From Monosiga brevicollis MX1 (taxonomy: Eukaryota; Opisthokonta; Choanoflagellata; Craspedida; Salpingoecidae), in contig NW_001865065.1 of assembly GCF_000002865.3 (NCBI RefSeq), forward strand, positions 77,733 to 141,732: a stretch of 64,000 nucleotides of DNA, read 5' to 3'. The notes under the pieces are model-generated. The model was not told the origin of the DNA. It searched no databases and saw nothing but the letters and a program-made list of their open reading frames with translations. This document shows, piece after piece, positions 11,807 to 24,197 of the stretch. Every line of letters starts with the position of its first letter. Positions within the stretch are counted from its first letter, which is position 1. The translations under genes and the position numbers were made by a program.

Positions 11807-12870
11807 GGCGCCCCCCAATCGTTCCAACCAAATGATCTTGCGTTGGACCTTGCGTTGGGGGTCTGGCTGGCTGAATGCCAAGAGCACGGCTGCTGTGTAT
11901 ACGTGCCTGTGCGGAAATGTTGAAGCCCAAAGCTCTTAGCCCAAAGCTCTTCAGTTGGAGGCAATCCACCAACAACCTGTCGCTGTTGTCAAGTGTGTGG
12001 AGATGAGATGTTTTCAAGTCCCTACACTCGCGCCGAAGTGGACCTGCAGCTGCTGTCATGTGTGTCGGGATGAGATGTTTTGAAGTTCCCACACTCGCGC
12101 CGAAGTGGACCTGCAGCTGCTGTCATGTGTGTCGGGATGAGATGTTTTGAAGTTCCCACACTCGCGCCGAAGTGAGGCTGCAGCTACGAGATAAGATTGA
12201 TTTTGGTCCTTTTATTATGACCATTATGACCATTATCAATCTTTCTTGCCATGCTTTCGTGGTTGCAGCTCAGCGTCAGGTTAATGGTGGGTTGCTCTCA
12301 ACTAAAGCGCCTTGTCGCGGTGAGCAATGCCAATGTTCAAAATCGCCATCAAGCAACCTTCTGCTCTCGCACTTGCATCGTGCCGTGCTCACATTCCTTG
12401 TCAGAAGTGCTTGTGCGTTCATTTATATTCCTTTGCAATGTAAAATTGACTTCATTTCACCAGCCAATCAGACCAACTTTTGTCGTAGCACTCTGGCGCT
12501 CGCATCGTCGTGTTTCATAAGGGCTTGTATTTGTTTGCGTGCTTTGATCTTGTGATTATGGCGAGACGAGGCGAGGCTTGTCACGAGTTGTCGAATGTAC
12601 ACCGCGGGTTCGCGACCTGCAAACAGTAAATGGACCAAAGCTTTGTTGCTTCTTTTTGTCCGGTTGCTGCTCGCTCAGATCACGGCAGTAGCAAGACCGC
12701 ACCCCGTGAAGCTCAGCCATAGCCGCGTGACGGTTCCCATATGTTTGTCTAAAATGAGCAAGGGCCGCCTATTATCACATCACATCCTCTAAAATACAAC
12801 TCACAATCATCGTTGACAACAGCTGTTCAAACCAATTCATTTGTCTCGTCTGAAGCACAAAACCGACACG
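11807..12870. repeat. Intergenic region with a 67-bp tandem repeat
   Basis: Downstream of Deltex and upstream of Crooked neck. From about 11985 to 12180 a unit containing GATGAGATGTTTTGAAGT and TCGCGCCGAAGTGGACCTGC is repeated about 2.7 times, with copies of the first motif at 12002, 12069 and 12136 (67-bp period). The first copy differs at several bases; the last two are almost identical, so the latest duplication is recent. The rest (12190-12870) is unique and holds the Crooked neck promoter. Short frames here show no family likeness. Confidence 0.85.
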
Positions 12871-15800
12871 ATGGCGTCGGACGGCAGCCGACCGGCCAAG
12901 ATGGCCAAGGTGAGCGCAACTCTTTCTGGTCCCTGCCCTGGATCACTGAGTCATCAAGTGGGGGACATGACTGTTGAGGTGGCATCGCGGGGATCAGGAA
13001 CACAAATAAGGGTTGTCTTCTGCATTCAGGCTTTGGGGGTTTGCTGCCTGCTTTCTTGCTGGTCCCGAGGTTGCCGTTTGCGAAAAAAAAAAAAAAAAAA
13101 GTGCAACGCTGTTCAACGTCGGCCGGGAACAGCTGCAGGCCAGGCTCCCCAAGCCAGCTACCATGCGAATTTCGGATGGATACATGGGGTTGATGACTTT
13201 TGTGGATTCATCAAGGACTGCCCTCGGCCCTGGCATTTTGAGACTCGCTCGTCCTCGCAAGGGATTGGAACGCACATCTGCTCATCCGTTTTCCTTTTTT
13301 TTTTTTTTCTTTCTTCTTCGTCTTCTTTTGACGGCGTGGTGGCATTCAGGTCAAGAACAAACATGCGGCCACCATTCAGATTTCGGCCGAACAGCTTCTG
13401 CGCGAGGCAAACGAACGACAGATCGAGTATGTGGCTCCCGTGCCCAAGCAAAACATTACCGATCCGCAGGAGCTAGAGGAGTTCAAGCTGAATCGTCGCA
13501 AGGTTGGATGAATGTCGTTGTGCCTCCCTGCTCGTTGCACCATCTTCGACAGAGATGCACCTCATCTCACTGGGGGAAACGGAACAGATTCATGCTCACC
13601 CCGTGCTACTGCTTGCCTTCTTGACTTTGGTTCTCTGTCTCTGCCCGGGTGTGTCCCAATGGCCGACTCCTTTTAGAACTATGAGGATAACATCCGCTCC
13701 CGACCCGATGAGATGCCCAACTGGGTCAAGTACGCCGTGTGGGAAGACTCCCAGGGCGAAACGGAACGGTGCGTTGTCACACTCTTTCATCAGCCAATCC
13801 CGACGCGTGTCACGTCGTCTTGCTTGCTCTTGGCTGCGCCTCTTCCGTTCTGGTTTCAGTCTCAACGCCTGGTTTGTATTGATGCGCCTTCACGCACTCG
13901 TCATGCAGTGCTCGATCAGTGTTTGAGCGCGCCTTGGACGTCAATCATCGTGCCATCACCGTCTGGCTCAAGTATGCCGAAATCGAGATGAAAAATCGCC
14001 AAGTCAACCACGCCCGCAACATTTTCGATCGAGCCGTCCTCATCCTGCCGCGCGTCAACCAGTTTTGGTACGTCCATTTGTTTTTTCTTCGGTGTCTGAG
14101 CCCCCTCTCCCCCGTGTCCCGGGTCGTTGGGCAACGCACCGCAACCCAGTTTGGTGGTTCCATGCCGGCGTTCTAACGATTGTCCAATCTGCACAGGTTC
14201 AAGTACACGTACATGGAGGAAAAGCTCGGCAACATTGCTGGCGCCCGCCAGATCTTTGAGCGTTGGATGGAGTGGCATCCGGATGAGGACTGCTGGTTTG
14301 CCTACATCAACTTTGAAATGCGCTACGGCGAAGTGGAGCGCGTACGTGTCGCGCCCAACACCCGGCCATCGTCCATCTCTTCCATCATCAATACCGCCAG
14401 CTCTGTTCGTTCTTACTTATTTTTTTTCGCCCACGCAGGCTCGTGGCATCTATGAGCGCCTCATTGTGGATCACTGTGAGCCAAAACACTGGATCAAGTA
14501 CGCCAAGTTTGAGCTCAAGAACCGTGAAAATGACAAAGCCCGCGAGTACGTGCTTCAGCCCTGATAGTTCAACTGTGTTCACGCGATGCCACGCCATCCC
14601 TGCCCCCAATACACTTCGTGCCATGTCAACATGGTCGAGCTTGTGTGTTCCTTCCCCAGCTCTATCATACGGTCTCTGTTTTATTCTCACTTCCGCGCGA
14701 TTCATTGCGGCTGCCATACACAGGGTCTTTGAGCGCGCGGTCGAATTTTTTGGCGAGGACCACCTGGACGAAACGCTTTTCATTGAGTTTGCCCGCTTCG
14801 AAGAGCGCCAAAAGGAATACGAGCGCGCCCGTGTCATCTACAAATACGCGCTCGATCGCATTCCCAAGGAGCAGGCCAAGCAACTCTTTGACGCGTACAC
14901 TTCTTTCGAGAAGCGTTTTGGCAACCAAGACGGCATCGAATCCGTCATCCACAACAAGAGGCGCTTCCAATACGAGAAGGAGATCAAAGAGAACCCACAC
15001 AACTACGATGCCTGGTTTGATTATATTCGCCTTGCAGAATCAGAGGGTGATGTTGCCAAGGCACGGGACATCTACGAGCGCGCCATCGCCAATGTGCCCC
15101 TCGATCAGGACAAGCGGTATTGGCGCCGATACATTTATTTGTGGGTGTATTACGCCGTCTTTGAAGAATTGACCGCCAAGGTGAGAGCATCTCGCGTTCC
15201 CTGGGCTGTTCCATGTCATTCCGAGCAAGCCATCCCCTCGCCGGCATGCCCACAAACTGGGCCGGAATCGGGCGCCTTGGCTTCATGGAGATGTGCACTG
15301 TTCGCCAATGCCACCCCCGTCACCTTTCCTCACTATGCGTGCACCTGCTGCACGGTGCGCGTAGGACGCCGATCGAACACGGGCGGTGTACCAGGCTTGC
15401 TTGCAGTTGTTGCCACACAAGACTTTTACTTTTGCCAAAGTCTGGCTCTACGCAGCGCAGTTTGAGATTCGCCAGAAGAACCTCAAGGCCGCGCGTCAGC
15501 TCCTTGGTCGGTCACTCGGACTGTGCCCCAAGGATAAGCTTTACAAGGGCTACATCGAGCTTGAACTTGAGGTACGAATTTGATTTGCGCTCCATTGAGT
15601 AGCCGACCACCCACCTGGCCCATGACTCATTATCCTGTTGACGCCCTTTTGTCCATTCGCGGATCATGATCCGTGCACGTTGCCCATATATTGGACGTAT
15701 CTCTGAACGGTTGACTGTGGTGGCGACGCTTCAGCTGCGCGAATTTGATCGATGCCGAACGCTCTACAATAAGTATCTCGAGTTCAATCCGGCTACGTGC

Positions 15801-16644
15801 CAGACCTGGGTTCAGTATGCTGAGCTTGAGGCCGTTCTCGGGGACTACGAGCGCGCCCGTGCCATCTTTGAGCTGGCCATCGATCAACCTCTGCTTGACA
15901 TGCCCGAGGTATCATCATGTCGTGATCAGCTGCCTGTATTCCAGCCTGCAGACATACCCTCGTGTATATTCATATTTTCTTTTTCTTTTCTTTTGTGTAG
16001 ATTCTTTGGAAGGCTTACATTGATTTTGAGATTGAGCAAGACGAGGTCGAACGCGCCCGTCAGCTGTACGAGCGATTGCTGGAGAAGACATCCCATGTGC
16101 GGGTCTGGATTTCGTATGCGCAATTCGAGGCGTCTCTCGAAGTGGAAGACAATGCTGACCGTGCCCGCGAGGTGTTTCGACAAGGCCACAAGGAGGTCAA
16201 AAAGCAAGGCGACAAGGCAGCTCGCAAGGTGTTGCTTGATGCCTGGAAAGCCTTTGAAGAGGAGCAGGGTGATGCCGATGCACTCAAGGAGGTCACGGGC
16301 CTCATGCCCAAGCAAATCAAGCGCCGCCGCGAAGTGTTTGCTGAAGATGGCGTACGTTGGGCCTTGCCTCGTTTTGGGGTTTTCCCCCATCTTGCTGTTC
16401 TCCATCCACCGCTGCCTCGCCTTGCAATGCCACCCCCCTCCGTCATTGTTTCGTCCACCTCACTGCCATGCTCCTGCCCTCTCTGTGTGATCGGGTCTTG
16501 GCGCGTACTTGGATGCAGACGAGCGACGGCTGGGAGGAATACTGGGATTACGTGTTCCCAGATGAGGAAACGACCAAGCCTCATCTCAAGCTGCTCCAGA
16601 TTGCTCAGCAATGGAAGCAAAAACAGCAGGCGGAGGAGGCGTAG
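12871..16644 (+). CDS. CRNKL1: Crooked neck/Clf1 pre-mRNA splicing factor (HAT repeats)
   Basis: Eleven exons join in frame: 12871-12909, 13350-13502, 13677-13768, 13909-14067, 14197-14341, 14439-14545, 14724-15180, 15365-15571, 15735-15908, 16001-16351, 16519-16644; 669 residues against about 690 in human CRNKL1. The N-terminal [20 protein letters not shown] matches the family signature. The body is a run of half-a-TPR repeats, for example [59 protein letters not shown] and [20 protein letters not shown]. The end ([16 protein letters not shown]) is the usual C-terminal motif. The protein is a scaffold of the NineTeen/Prp19-related complex in the spliceosome. Conservation is close to end-to-end. 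Confidence 0.97.
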
Positions 16645-17152
16645 GTTCGGTCCGCCCGGACGGGCTTTTGCTGCCACCTTCTTTTCTTTCCATCGTTCTT
16701 CCAGACCTCTGTCGATTGTGTGCTCGCACGAGGCTCGCTCACTGGCTCAATCGATACACAATGCTCTTCGATCTTGCTTTGCGTTGGCTGCTCCCTAAAA
16801 TGAAAAGAAATACTCTCAACTGCTAATGACATGCACACGAGAATAGTTTTCTCAATTGGTTACCCTTGCCTTCCCCCTCCCCCCGCTTTTTATTCATGAT
16901 CCCTGGAGCCGCTATGAGTGTCAAGAGATTCCAGTGGAGAAGCGGGCAAGGGCAAGAACGACTAGATGAAGAAGATTGAAGACACGGCTCGGCCATCGCA
17001 TTGAATGCAAAAAAAAGAAAGAAAACACACACGCACACACACCAGACAAAGAAGAAGAAGAAGAAGAAGAAATAAAAAAGAAATCATATGGGCGCATGAC
17101 CCCAATGCGAGGGGTATGCGAACGAGCAGGCGGGTCTGCCTTTGCGTCAAAC
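16645..17152. other. Convergent 3' region with (GAA)n
   Basis: Lies between the stops of two convergent genes, so it holds both 3' UTRs. An A-rich and (GAA)n tract lies at about 17008-17090. Nothing else is recognised. Confidence 0.5.
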
Positions 17153-20100
17153 TTAGCGACAGTTGGGGCACGTGCAGTTGCCCAGGAAGGTGCATTGTTG
17201 CACCTCTTCGACAGCTTCAGGCACCTGCTCCGTAAGTGAGCCATCTGCAGCCTCAAACTCGCGCTTATGCGCCGAGCGAGCGACGCGCCGAGCAGCACCC
17301 TTGGTCAGAGCAAAATTACCAATGGTCGTTTTGACGGGAATCAGTTTGCTCATCCGCCGCCCAGGCTTGGTGCTGGACTGTGATGCCTCCTTCTCCTTTT
17401 GTTGCTGTTCCTTTTGCCGCTGCTTGCGGGCGAGCTCACGCGCAGCCTCCTCTTCCTTTTCCTTGTCACGGCGTTCTTTTTCTTTTTTGGCTCGATCCCG
17501 ACGCTCTTGCTCTCGGCGCCGTTGCTCGCGCCGCTCCTCTTCGCGCTCCTCCTGCTCCTCCTTCTTGCGCCACGCAGCGCGACGCTCGCGATCACTTGAG
17601 CGCGATACGGAGTAGGCTCGACGATCAGCGGGTGGTGCCAGTTCTTCCTCAGTGAATGGCGGGGCTGGTGCGACTTGTGGCTTGCGCATCACGGACATGC
17701 GTCGGTACACTTGTGCCAGTTCCGAGTCATTGGGTAGTTGATCTGGCGTCTTATCCAAAGATGCGCGAGTGGCTGGCTGTGTGCTTCTCACTGCCGCATC
17801 TGCGATGCTCGAGTTTTCGCCCTCGCTGGGCGGCGTTGGGGTATCGTCCGGACCTGGCTTCTTGTGCCTGCCTGGCTTGTCCACCAGTCCGGCAGTGATT
17901 GAGGACGTGGCTTCTCGCTCGCGTTGGCCATGGCCGCGTCGCTTTTTGTGCGAAGATCCAGCCTCTGACTCGGTGTCGGAGCCCTGGAAATGACTGGCCA
18001 ACAGCCTTGCTACTTGCGATGCTTCCGTCAAACGCCCCTGCAGCTGGCTATCATCATCGTTGTCAGTGTAGTAAACGGACTCGGCGTCGGTGTAGGCCGA
18101 GTTAATGTCGTAATCAGAACGTGCGCGGGACTGCGCCCGGGATGCTACCGTCGTGGTGTCGTCATCATCATTCTCCTCTGCGTCATCCGCTTCTGAATCG
18201 CTGTCAGCCACGGAGCGGCTGTTTTGTAGCTCGCTGAGGTGCATGGAGACGAGATCACGCTGTCGCTTCAAGAAGGCCTTGACTTCTGCAGCCCGAGCCT
18301 TCTGCAGCTCTTGAAACACTTGCTTTTCTCGAGCACGCAAGTCTATGCTACGCATCAAGAATTCAACCTCCATCATATCTAGCTGGGCGTCATTGCGCCG
18401 CTCAGCTAGTTGTGCCTGGGCAGCGAGCTGCCGGATTGCCGTGGTATCAGCCGCGCCCATGGCCGTATCAGCTCGAGCTGCTGGCTGCCGTTGCATGGCA
18501 AACCGCAAGGCGGGGCGCTCTACCCGGACGTTGGGTGCACACTCCTATGTTTGAAAAAGAAAAGGGGGGTGGGGGGGCAAAGAACACGAGTGAATAAGAG
18601 AAGTGGCCAGGGTCCATTTGGTCATGGTGCCGGCATGCCTGAAGGCGCACTGTTCGCCCGTGGAACTGACCATGGGTACGGATTGGAAGAGGCGCAAAAG
18701 GTCGCTGCGTTCGGCCTTGGGCAAGGGGATGTCCAACAGCTCAGCAAGCTCTGCCTGCGTCCGCGGAGTCTTGCTGATGACGTTGGCTTGGCCACGCAGC
18801 CGTGTGGGTTCTGTGAATAGACTTTGGTTCGACAACAACTTTTGCCAGAGCTCAAGTTCGCCTGAACTGGCCATGGCCAAGCGGACAGGCGGGTTAGGCG
18901 CGGCTTTGTTGGAGACATCCAATGTGGTGGCCGGAGGTGCTTGCAGTACGAGGACGTGGTCATCCCAACTGGACAGAGTTTGCACTTGCAGCCCTATGAT
19001 TGCCATCGGCGGTACCACAACCAAGCTACCTCCCCCATTATAAATGGAGATGATGAGGACATCATTGCAGAGTAGCAGCTGTACCGGGACTTCTGCCCCG
19101 CGCGGCGGCGTTTGCAGGCGGGCAAACGCCAAAGCCAAGAAGCGCCGCCCTGGTTGGTTGACGTCAAAATCAGCAACTTGGGTTTGATTCGTTTGAAAGA
19201 AGGAGGCGACGTGCAACGCCATGGCCAACGGGCATTGGAGTGGCAGTCCTTTATCCTGTGATGCATGGTATCCAATGATGAGATTGTCATTTTGATGGTT
19301 GCAGAAGGACAATGACGAAGGTGACACAAGGATGCTGGGACAAGAATAAGCTTGACGGATGCGCGGGTATCAAGGGATTGGAAGGCAGAAATATAGAACA
19401 AATACCAACTTTATTCGCGGCATAGTCCAGGACGCAGGCAAGGATGGTCTCGAGATAGACCACGTCCGAGATGAAGTGGCTACGAGCTTGGCGCAACCGC
19501 GTCAGCTCGTCTACCACATTGAGGCGCCGTTCATTATCGAAGCGATCCAAGAGATTGAGAAGAGCACAAAACGCTCCAGCCCGCCCGACGGCCGTGATGC
19601 CGTGTACCAGTAGAGGCTGATCAGGCTTGAGCTTGGACCGCGCATCGCGCACGCGCTCCGCAAAAGCCAAGAAGCGATGTGAATCTTCACACGCCTCGCC
19701 GGCCACCCAGAAGAGCATTTGCAAAAGCTTGACATCACGGGTGATACCAAGGTCAATATGCTTCACGCGAAGACTTCGTTCACAAATGGCCAGGTTCGTG
19801 TGCTCATGTTCAAGCGTGATCTGGAGGGGGCCAATTTCGAGAATGTCACCTTCGGAAGGCCAGTAGCGCTCACCCACAACCTGGCTCCCGTCACTGATAG
19901 TTGTGGTCATGGCTACCAGCGATACCTCTTGCTGCCACATCATCTGCCAGAAGAGGGTCAAGGTGGGCCGCTGCGGGCCTTCAGCCACAATGATGGGCAT
20001 TTGCGGACTGTATGTCTGCAGCAAGCAAGCATAACCAATCATAATAATAATAATAAAAAAAAAAAAAAAAAAAAAAGGATGAGAAAACGGCGGTGATGGA

Positions 20101-21899
20101 GGAGGTTGGTCTTGAGGTGGACGGCGACTGAGAAGGTGAACGCTTTTGACGGGACATACCGGGATGAAAGAGGCGTTGTAGTATTGGTCTTTTTCGCCTG
20201 GGTTGGCCAGCAAGACACGATTGTACTCGTAGGGCAACAGTGTGTTGCGGCGAACGTTTTTCTCCAGGTTATGAGGAAGCATCGCTGTTTGATACTGATA
20301 AGTCAACACACTTGCACTGGCTGTCTGCACGGCCTCGGCGCGACTTGGTAAGTTCAGAATCTAGCAGCACAGAGACATGAAGAAAGTCATGAGCGCCGTG
20401 GCCGCGATTATCTTTTGCATGTCATAACAGCACAAAGAAAGCGCAACCGGAAAGCAGGGGAGCGGTTGAAAGGCGCTCACGGTGGGAGATACGCCGATAA
20501 GGGACACGTCTTGTGGGGCAAAGGTGTACGAGTCCTTTCCGACGTTGGCGAACGAGCTATCGGCGACGGAGCCCACCGCCACGGTGGAAAGGGGGTGGGA
20601 TGCCTCGGGCTGGAGTGAGGTTTGCGGAGAAACCAGGCTGTAATCCATGCTGGTGCGTTGGTGCATGCGTCGCCGGACCAGAACAAGGACCAGGGCCACA
20701 AACACGCAGAGGGCGAGGATGGTGAGGACGGCCACCCAGCCCGGGGAGCTAAGATCAACGTCATTCTTGCTGGCACTGGCACCAGCAAGACCACCCGTGG
20801 TGGTTGTCGTGGCACCATCAATGAGGGTGGTTGGGGTGCTGGCCAGATAGATGGCGGCGAGGGTTTGGGAGTGAGGAGGCAGCAAGGCTTTGACATTGCT
20901 TAAGGTCGAGGCCGCGGGTACAAAGGCGGTGATAAAGTTCACGGCCTCTTGGGCGGCCACAGATGCGCCCACGCCCTCAAGTCGTAAGATAATATCGCTG
21001 TCGTCGGTATTGGAACTGTTGATAATGGCAAGGCGAAGAATGTGGTCTGGCAGGGTGGGTGCTTCCATGACCAGATAGGTCCAGGCCTCCAACACGCGGG
21101 TGGAACGGTCGTTGTAGACGGAGCGATCGGCGGCCGTCATGGCAATGGGCACCAGGACAAAGTATTGGCCGACGCCCGGCTGGTCGGTGGGTAGACCAAA
21201 GCGAAGGTTAACGTTGAGGGGCACGGTTGTGGCGAGAGGGGTCGATGTTGAGAGCGTTGTGGTGGTGGCAGCTGGGGTTGTGGCCGGTGTGGTAGATGCT
21301 TGACCACAGACACCATCTGCACAAACTCTTGCCTGGCCGTCTCGAGAGCAAGTAGTACCATCATTCAGAGTGGTGTTGACGCATGTGCCAAGAAAGCAGT
21401 ATCCAAGGCTGGCGCAGGGCTCTTCGTAGGGCGAATCTAGGCATGGCGTGTAACGGGGGGCTCGAGTACAGTCTACCTGCGAAGGGTCCACCGTCGAGGT
21501 TGTAGTGGTAGTGGAGGTGGTGGTAGTGGAGGTGGAGGTGGTAGTGGTGGAGGACGTGGTCGATGAGGTGGTTGTGGTTGTGGTGGTTGTGGTGGTAGAG
21601 GACGTGGTCGTCGATGAGGTTGTGGTGGTGGAGGTTGTGGTGGTGGAGGTGGTCGTCAGCACGGGCACGCAAGCGGCAGATGCATTGCAGGCGCCACGAA
21701 CTCCCTCAGTTGTGAAGCAGGGCTCATTGTTGGTTTGCAAAGCAGACTCGAAGCATTCGTTGTTGAAGCAAAAGGCTGGCTGGCAAGGCTCAGCGGCGCA
21801 GTCGTTGTCGAACGTGCAGTTGGACTGTGCCTGGACCAAGACTAGCAGGGCCAGCCCAATGACGCAGCGCATTGCAAAGCCCAAGTGACTGTGCGTCAT
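17153..21899 (-). CDS. Receptor-type protein tyrosine pseudophosphatase with PH-like domain and charged C-terminal tail
   Basis: Exon 1 (21899-20481, 473 codons) has a signal peptide (MRCVIGLALLVLVQAQ), Cys-rich pieces, a Thr/Ser mucin-like stretch encoded at about 21490-21660, an ectodomain, and one membrane helix (WVAVLTILALCVFVALVLVL) followed by RRRMHQR. A GTGAGC donor joins it in frame to 20360-20160 and 20015-19410, a PTP fold: EKNVRRNTLLPYEYNRVLL, YYNASFIP, FWQMMWQQEVSLVAM, ERYWPSEGD. The P-loop reads VHGITAVGRAG: the catalytic Cys is Gly (codon 19599-19601) while the Arg stays. The WPD loop is WVAGEA and the Q-loop Gln is absent. A PH-like segment follows (LLLCNDVLIISIYNGGG, about 19150-18830). 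The last exon (from about 18530) is coiled-coil and Arg/Glu-rich, ending CTFLGNCTCPNC. Its join (GTCAGT donor near 18680) is plausible but unproven; it could be a separate gene. Confidence 0.75.
20053..20077. repeat. (TAA)n-poly(A) tract in receptor PTP intron
   Basis: An (ATA)n run leading into about 22 A residues lies in the intron between the exons 20160-20360 and 19410-20015 on the minus strand, where it acts as the T-rich tract upstream of the acceptor. Confidence 0.8.
21485..21660 (-). repeat. Trinucleotide-type tract coding a Thr/Ser mucin-like stalk
   Basis: Degenerate GGT/GTT/GAG repeats on the plus strand read on the minus strand as about 55 consecutive Thr and Ser codons inside the receptor PTP ectodomain. 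Such stretches are O-glycosylated stalks in other receptors and change length easily. Confidence 0.85.
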
Positions 21900-22804
21900 G
21901 GTTTTGGTGCTGCTTGGTCAATGGTAGCCGAGGTGGGCCTGCAAGGCCACCGGCTCTGGCAGGGACCAAGGATGGGCGGCGGCAGCCACAACGACAAGGG
22001 CAGTTCAAATGGAAGACGTGCCCCCGATGGTGTTGAGCTCGCTTCAGGGCACGGGTCCGTGGCGTGCTTGGAAGCGGGCGTGATCTGTGCGTCGCAACTG
22101 CTGTTGAATAGCCTGACAAGTGACCTGGCTTCCTGGCGTGGCTCAGCACAGTTCCGTTGCATGTGCGAGCTGCGATTCTCGTGTCAAAGGTGTCATCGAG
22201 CTTACAGGCAGCGATGATCGGTGAACAATAGCTGCCTGGCCCCGTAGACTCGCAAGGAGGCGAACCCAGCGTGTCAGAGGCTCAACCAGCCACCTGGCAC
22301 TGAGCGGATTTGCAGCAGAGGGTCGCGGGTCGCGGCGGCAGCGGTCGAGCACGCTGTGTGTGTGCGTGTGTGTGTGTGTGTGTGTGTGGCCCCTATCAAA
22401 AGTGATGGTGGGCGTGACCGCGTTGTTGTTGTTGTTGTCGTTGTTGCTTGACGGAGGTGGCTCTGACAATCAGCTACACTTTGGTTGGATCTCTGAAAAA
22501 GAGGTCAAAGTCGCTGCTCCTCTCTGCATCGCCTTGTGTTTTGGCTTGAGAATGCTGTGTGGGCTGTGATTCTCTCTGCTTGTGCATCGCATGGCTGCGC
22601 TTTCTCTTTTGTCAGATCCCTGTGTCGGGACTTTCTCTTTTAGCGTACCTCTTCACCATCCTGGCCCGGCTGCTTGATGTGTGCGTGTGTGCGTGTAAAG
22701 GTTTGTTGCGCGTTCTGCGCGCGTTTGAGCAGATCTGGTGTAGATGCAGATAAGTCACGGTGCAGGACCTCGGTGCCACAAGATCGAGGCAAGCTTAATG
22801 AGAT

Positions 22805-22890
<86 letters not shown>

Positions 22891-24197
22891 TAATTGAGAG
22901 AGAGAGAGAGAGAGAGAGAGATCAATAGGGAGACCACTTGGGTAGGGATGTGAGAGAGACGTGAATTGGTTGTCGCGAGCCATAGTATGTAGCAAACCTG
23001 AACACAGAGCGTCATCGAGGAACACGGCGACAACACGGCACAGAGATTTCCAGAAGCCGAGGCAGAGATGAATCAAGCAGCCAGAGGACATCAGCTGGAG
23101 GGCACTGCCATTTAAAGGACCACAACGTCGGCCGCCCTTTGATTTTTTTTTCACTTCTTTTCATAGATTTGAATTATCATCCAATTATAAACCCGTCTAA
23201 AACAATACAAACCTCTTCTTCAAGTCATTCAAAGAGAACACAATGAAAATCAAAGTCGAAGTCACAGCTTGGTCGTTGGACGTATTGATGATCATGGCGG
23301 CAGGGCATCCCCGCATCAAGCGGTAACAGCATGGGTCGTGCCAACTGCCATTCTTATCATCAGGGCTTGGCCTCGTTGGAATGATGAGCGCCTTGAAGCA
23401 CGTCGTTGCGATCGATTGGGTGAGTGTCAGGCAGGCACAGCACAATAAGCGAAGTCAGTGACAATTCACACTTGAAATCAAAAGGCGAACGCAGTGAAAT
23501 AGTCTTACATATTTAATCTATCATCCTGAAGTCATCCGTCTTGGAGAAAACGACCCTGAAATAAGAGTTTAAGTACATCTGTTAACAAAATAAGCTTGAA
23601 TTTGAGGAGGTTGATGTGAGGTTATTGTCGCTGATGTCACCCACTTGCGTCTGCTCGTCATTCACTGCTCACTTCACGTTCACACACCCCAAACGAGCAC
23701 TGACACCTCTCGCCCCTCGCCCCTCGCCCCTCGCCCCTCGCCCCTCACCCCTCACCCCTCGCCTGTCGCCTCTCGCCTCTCGCCTCTCGCCTCTCGCCTC
23801 TCGCCTCTCGCCTCTCGCCTCTCGCCTCTCGCCTCTCGCCTCTCGCTCCTCGCCACTTGCCTGGTACTTTTCACTCCTCAGCCGAGCACGATCAGATTGG
23901 CTCACTTTTGGCGAACCGAGGGGGGTTTTTTTTTCCCCGGCTCGGTCTCGCTGCGCTGGGACGCGGGCTCAACAGCTGCATCAGCAACAACCACAGCGTT
24001 CTTTCGTTCAGGACTCGGGTCACCTCAAGCGTGTCAGCTCGCTAAATCGGAGCCAATATTTGGAGCGCACATCTCGAGCCAGCGGCATGAGCTTGATCTT
24101 GCCAAACCTTGGTCGTTGAATACCCTCGTTCCGATTTGATTTGGCTTTGGCGTTTTTGCCCCAGACACGCGCTCCGTTTGCTCCGTAACCCGCCAGC
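21900..24197. repeat. Repeat-rich intergenic region between receptor PTP and STYX
   Basis: Divergent intergenic stretch of 2.3 kb. It holds (GT)n at about 22353-22388, (GTT)n near 22420-22445, a long (GA)n tract at about 22809-22921, and a heptamer array at about 23708-23853 whose first half is CTCGCCC and second half CTCGCCT. Frames through the heptamer array give seven-residue repeats and are not genes. A minus-strand frame at 23197-23445 (82 codons) has no recognisable family. Promoters for both flanking genes must lie here. Confidence 0.8.

Noticed and set aside
23708-23853. Interstitial telomere
   Set aside because: The unit (GGGCGAG/AGGCGAG) is not a known telomere repeat and lies between ordinary genes; kept only as a repeat.
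23616-24139. Plus-strand frames of 164-167 codons with repeated Pro-Ser-Pro-Leu-Ala
   Set aside because: They are translations of the CTCGCCC heptamer; all frames are open because 7 is not a multiple of 3.
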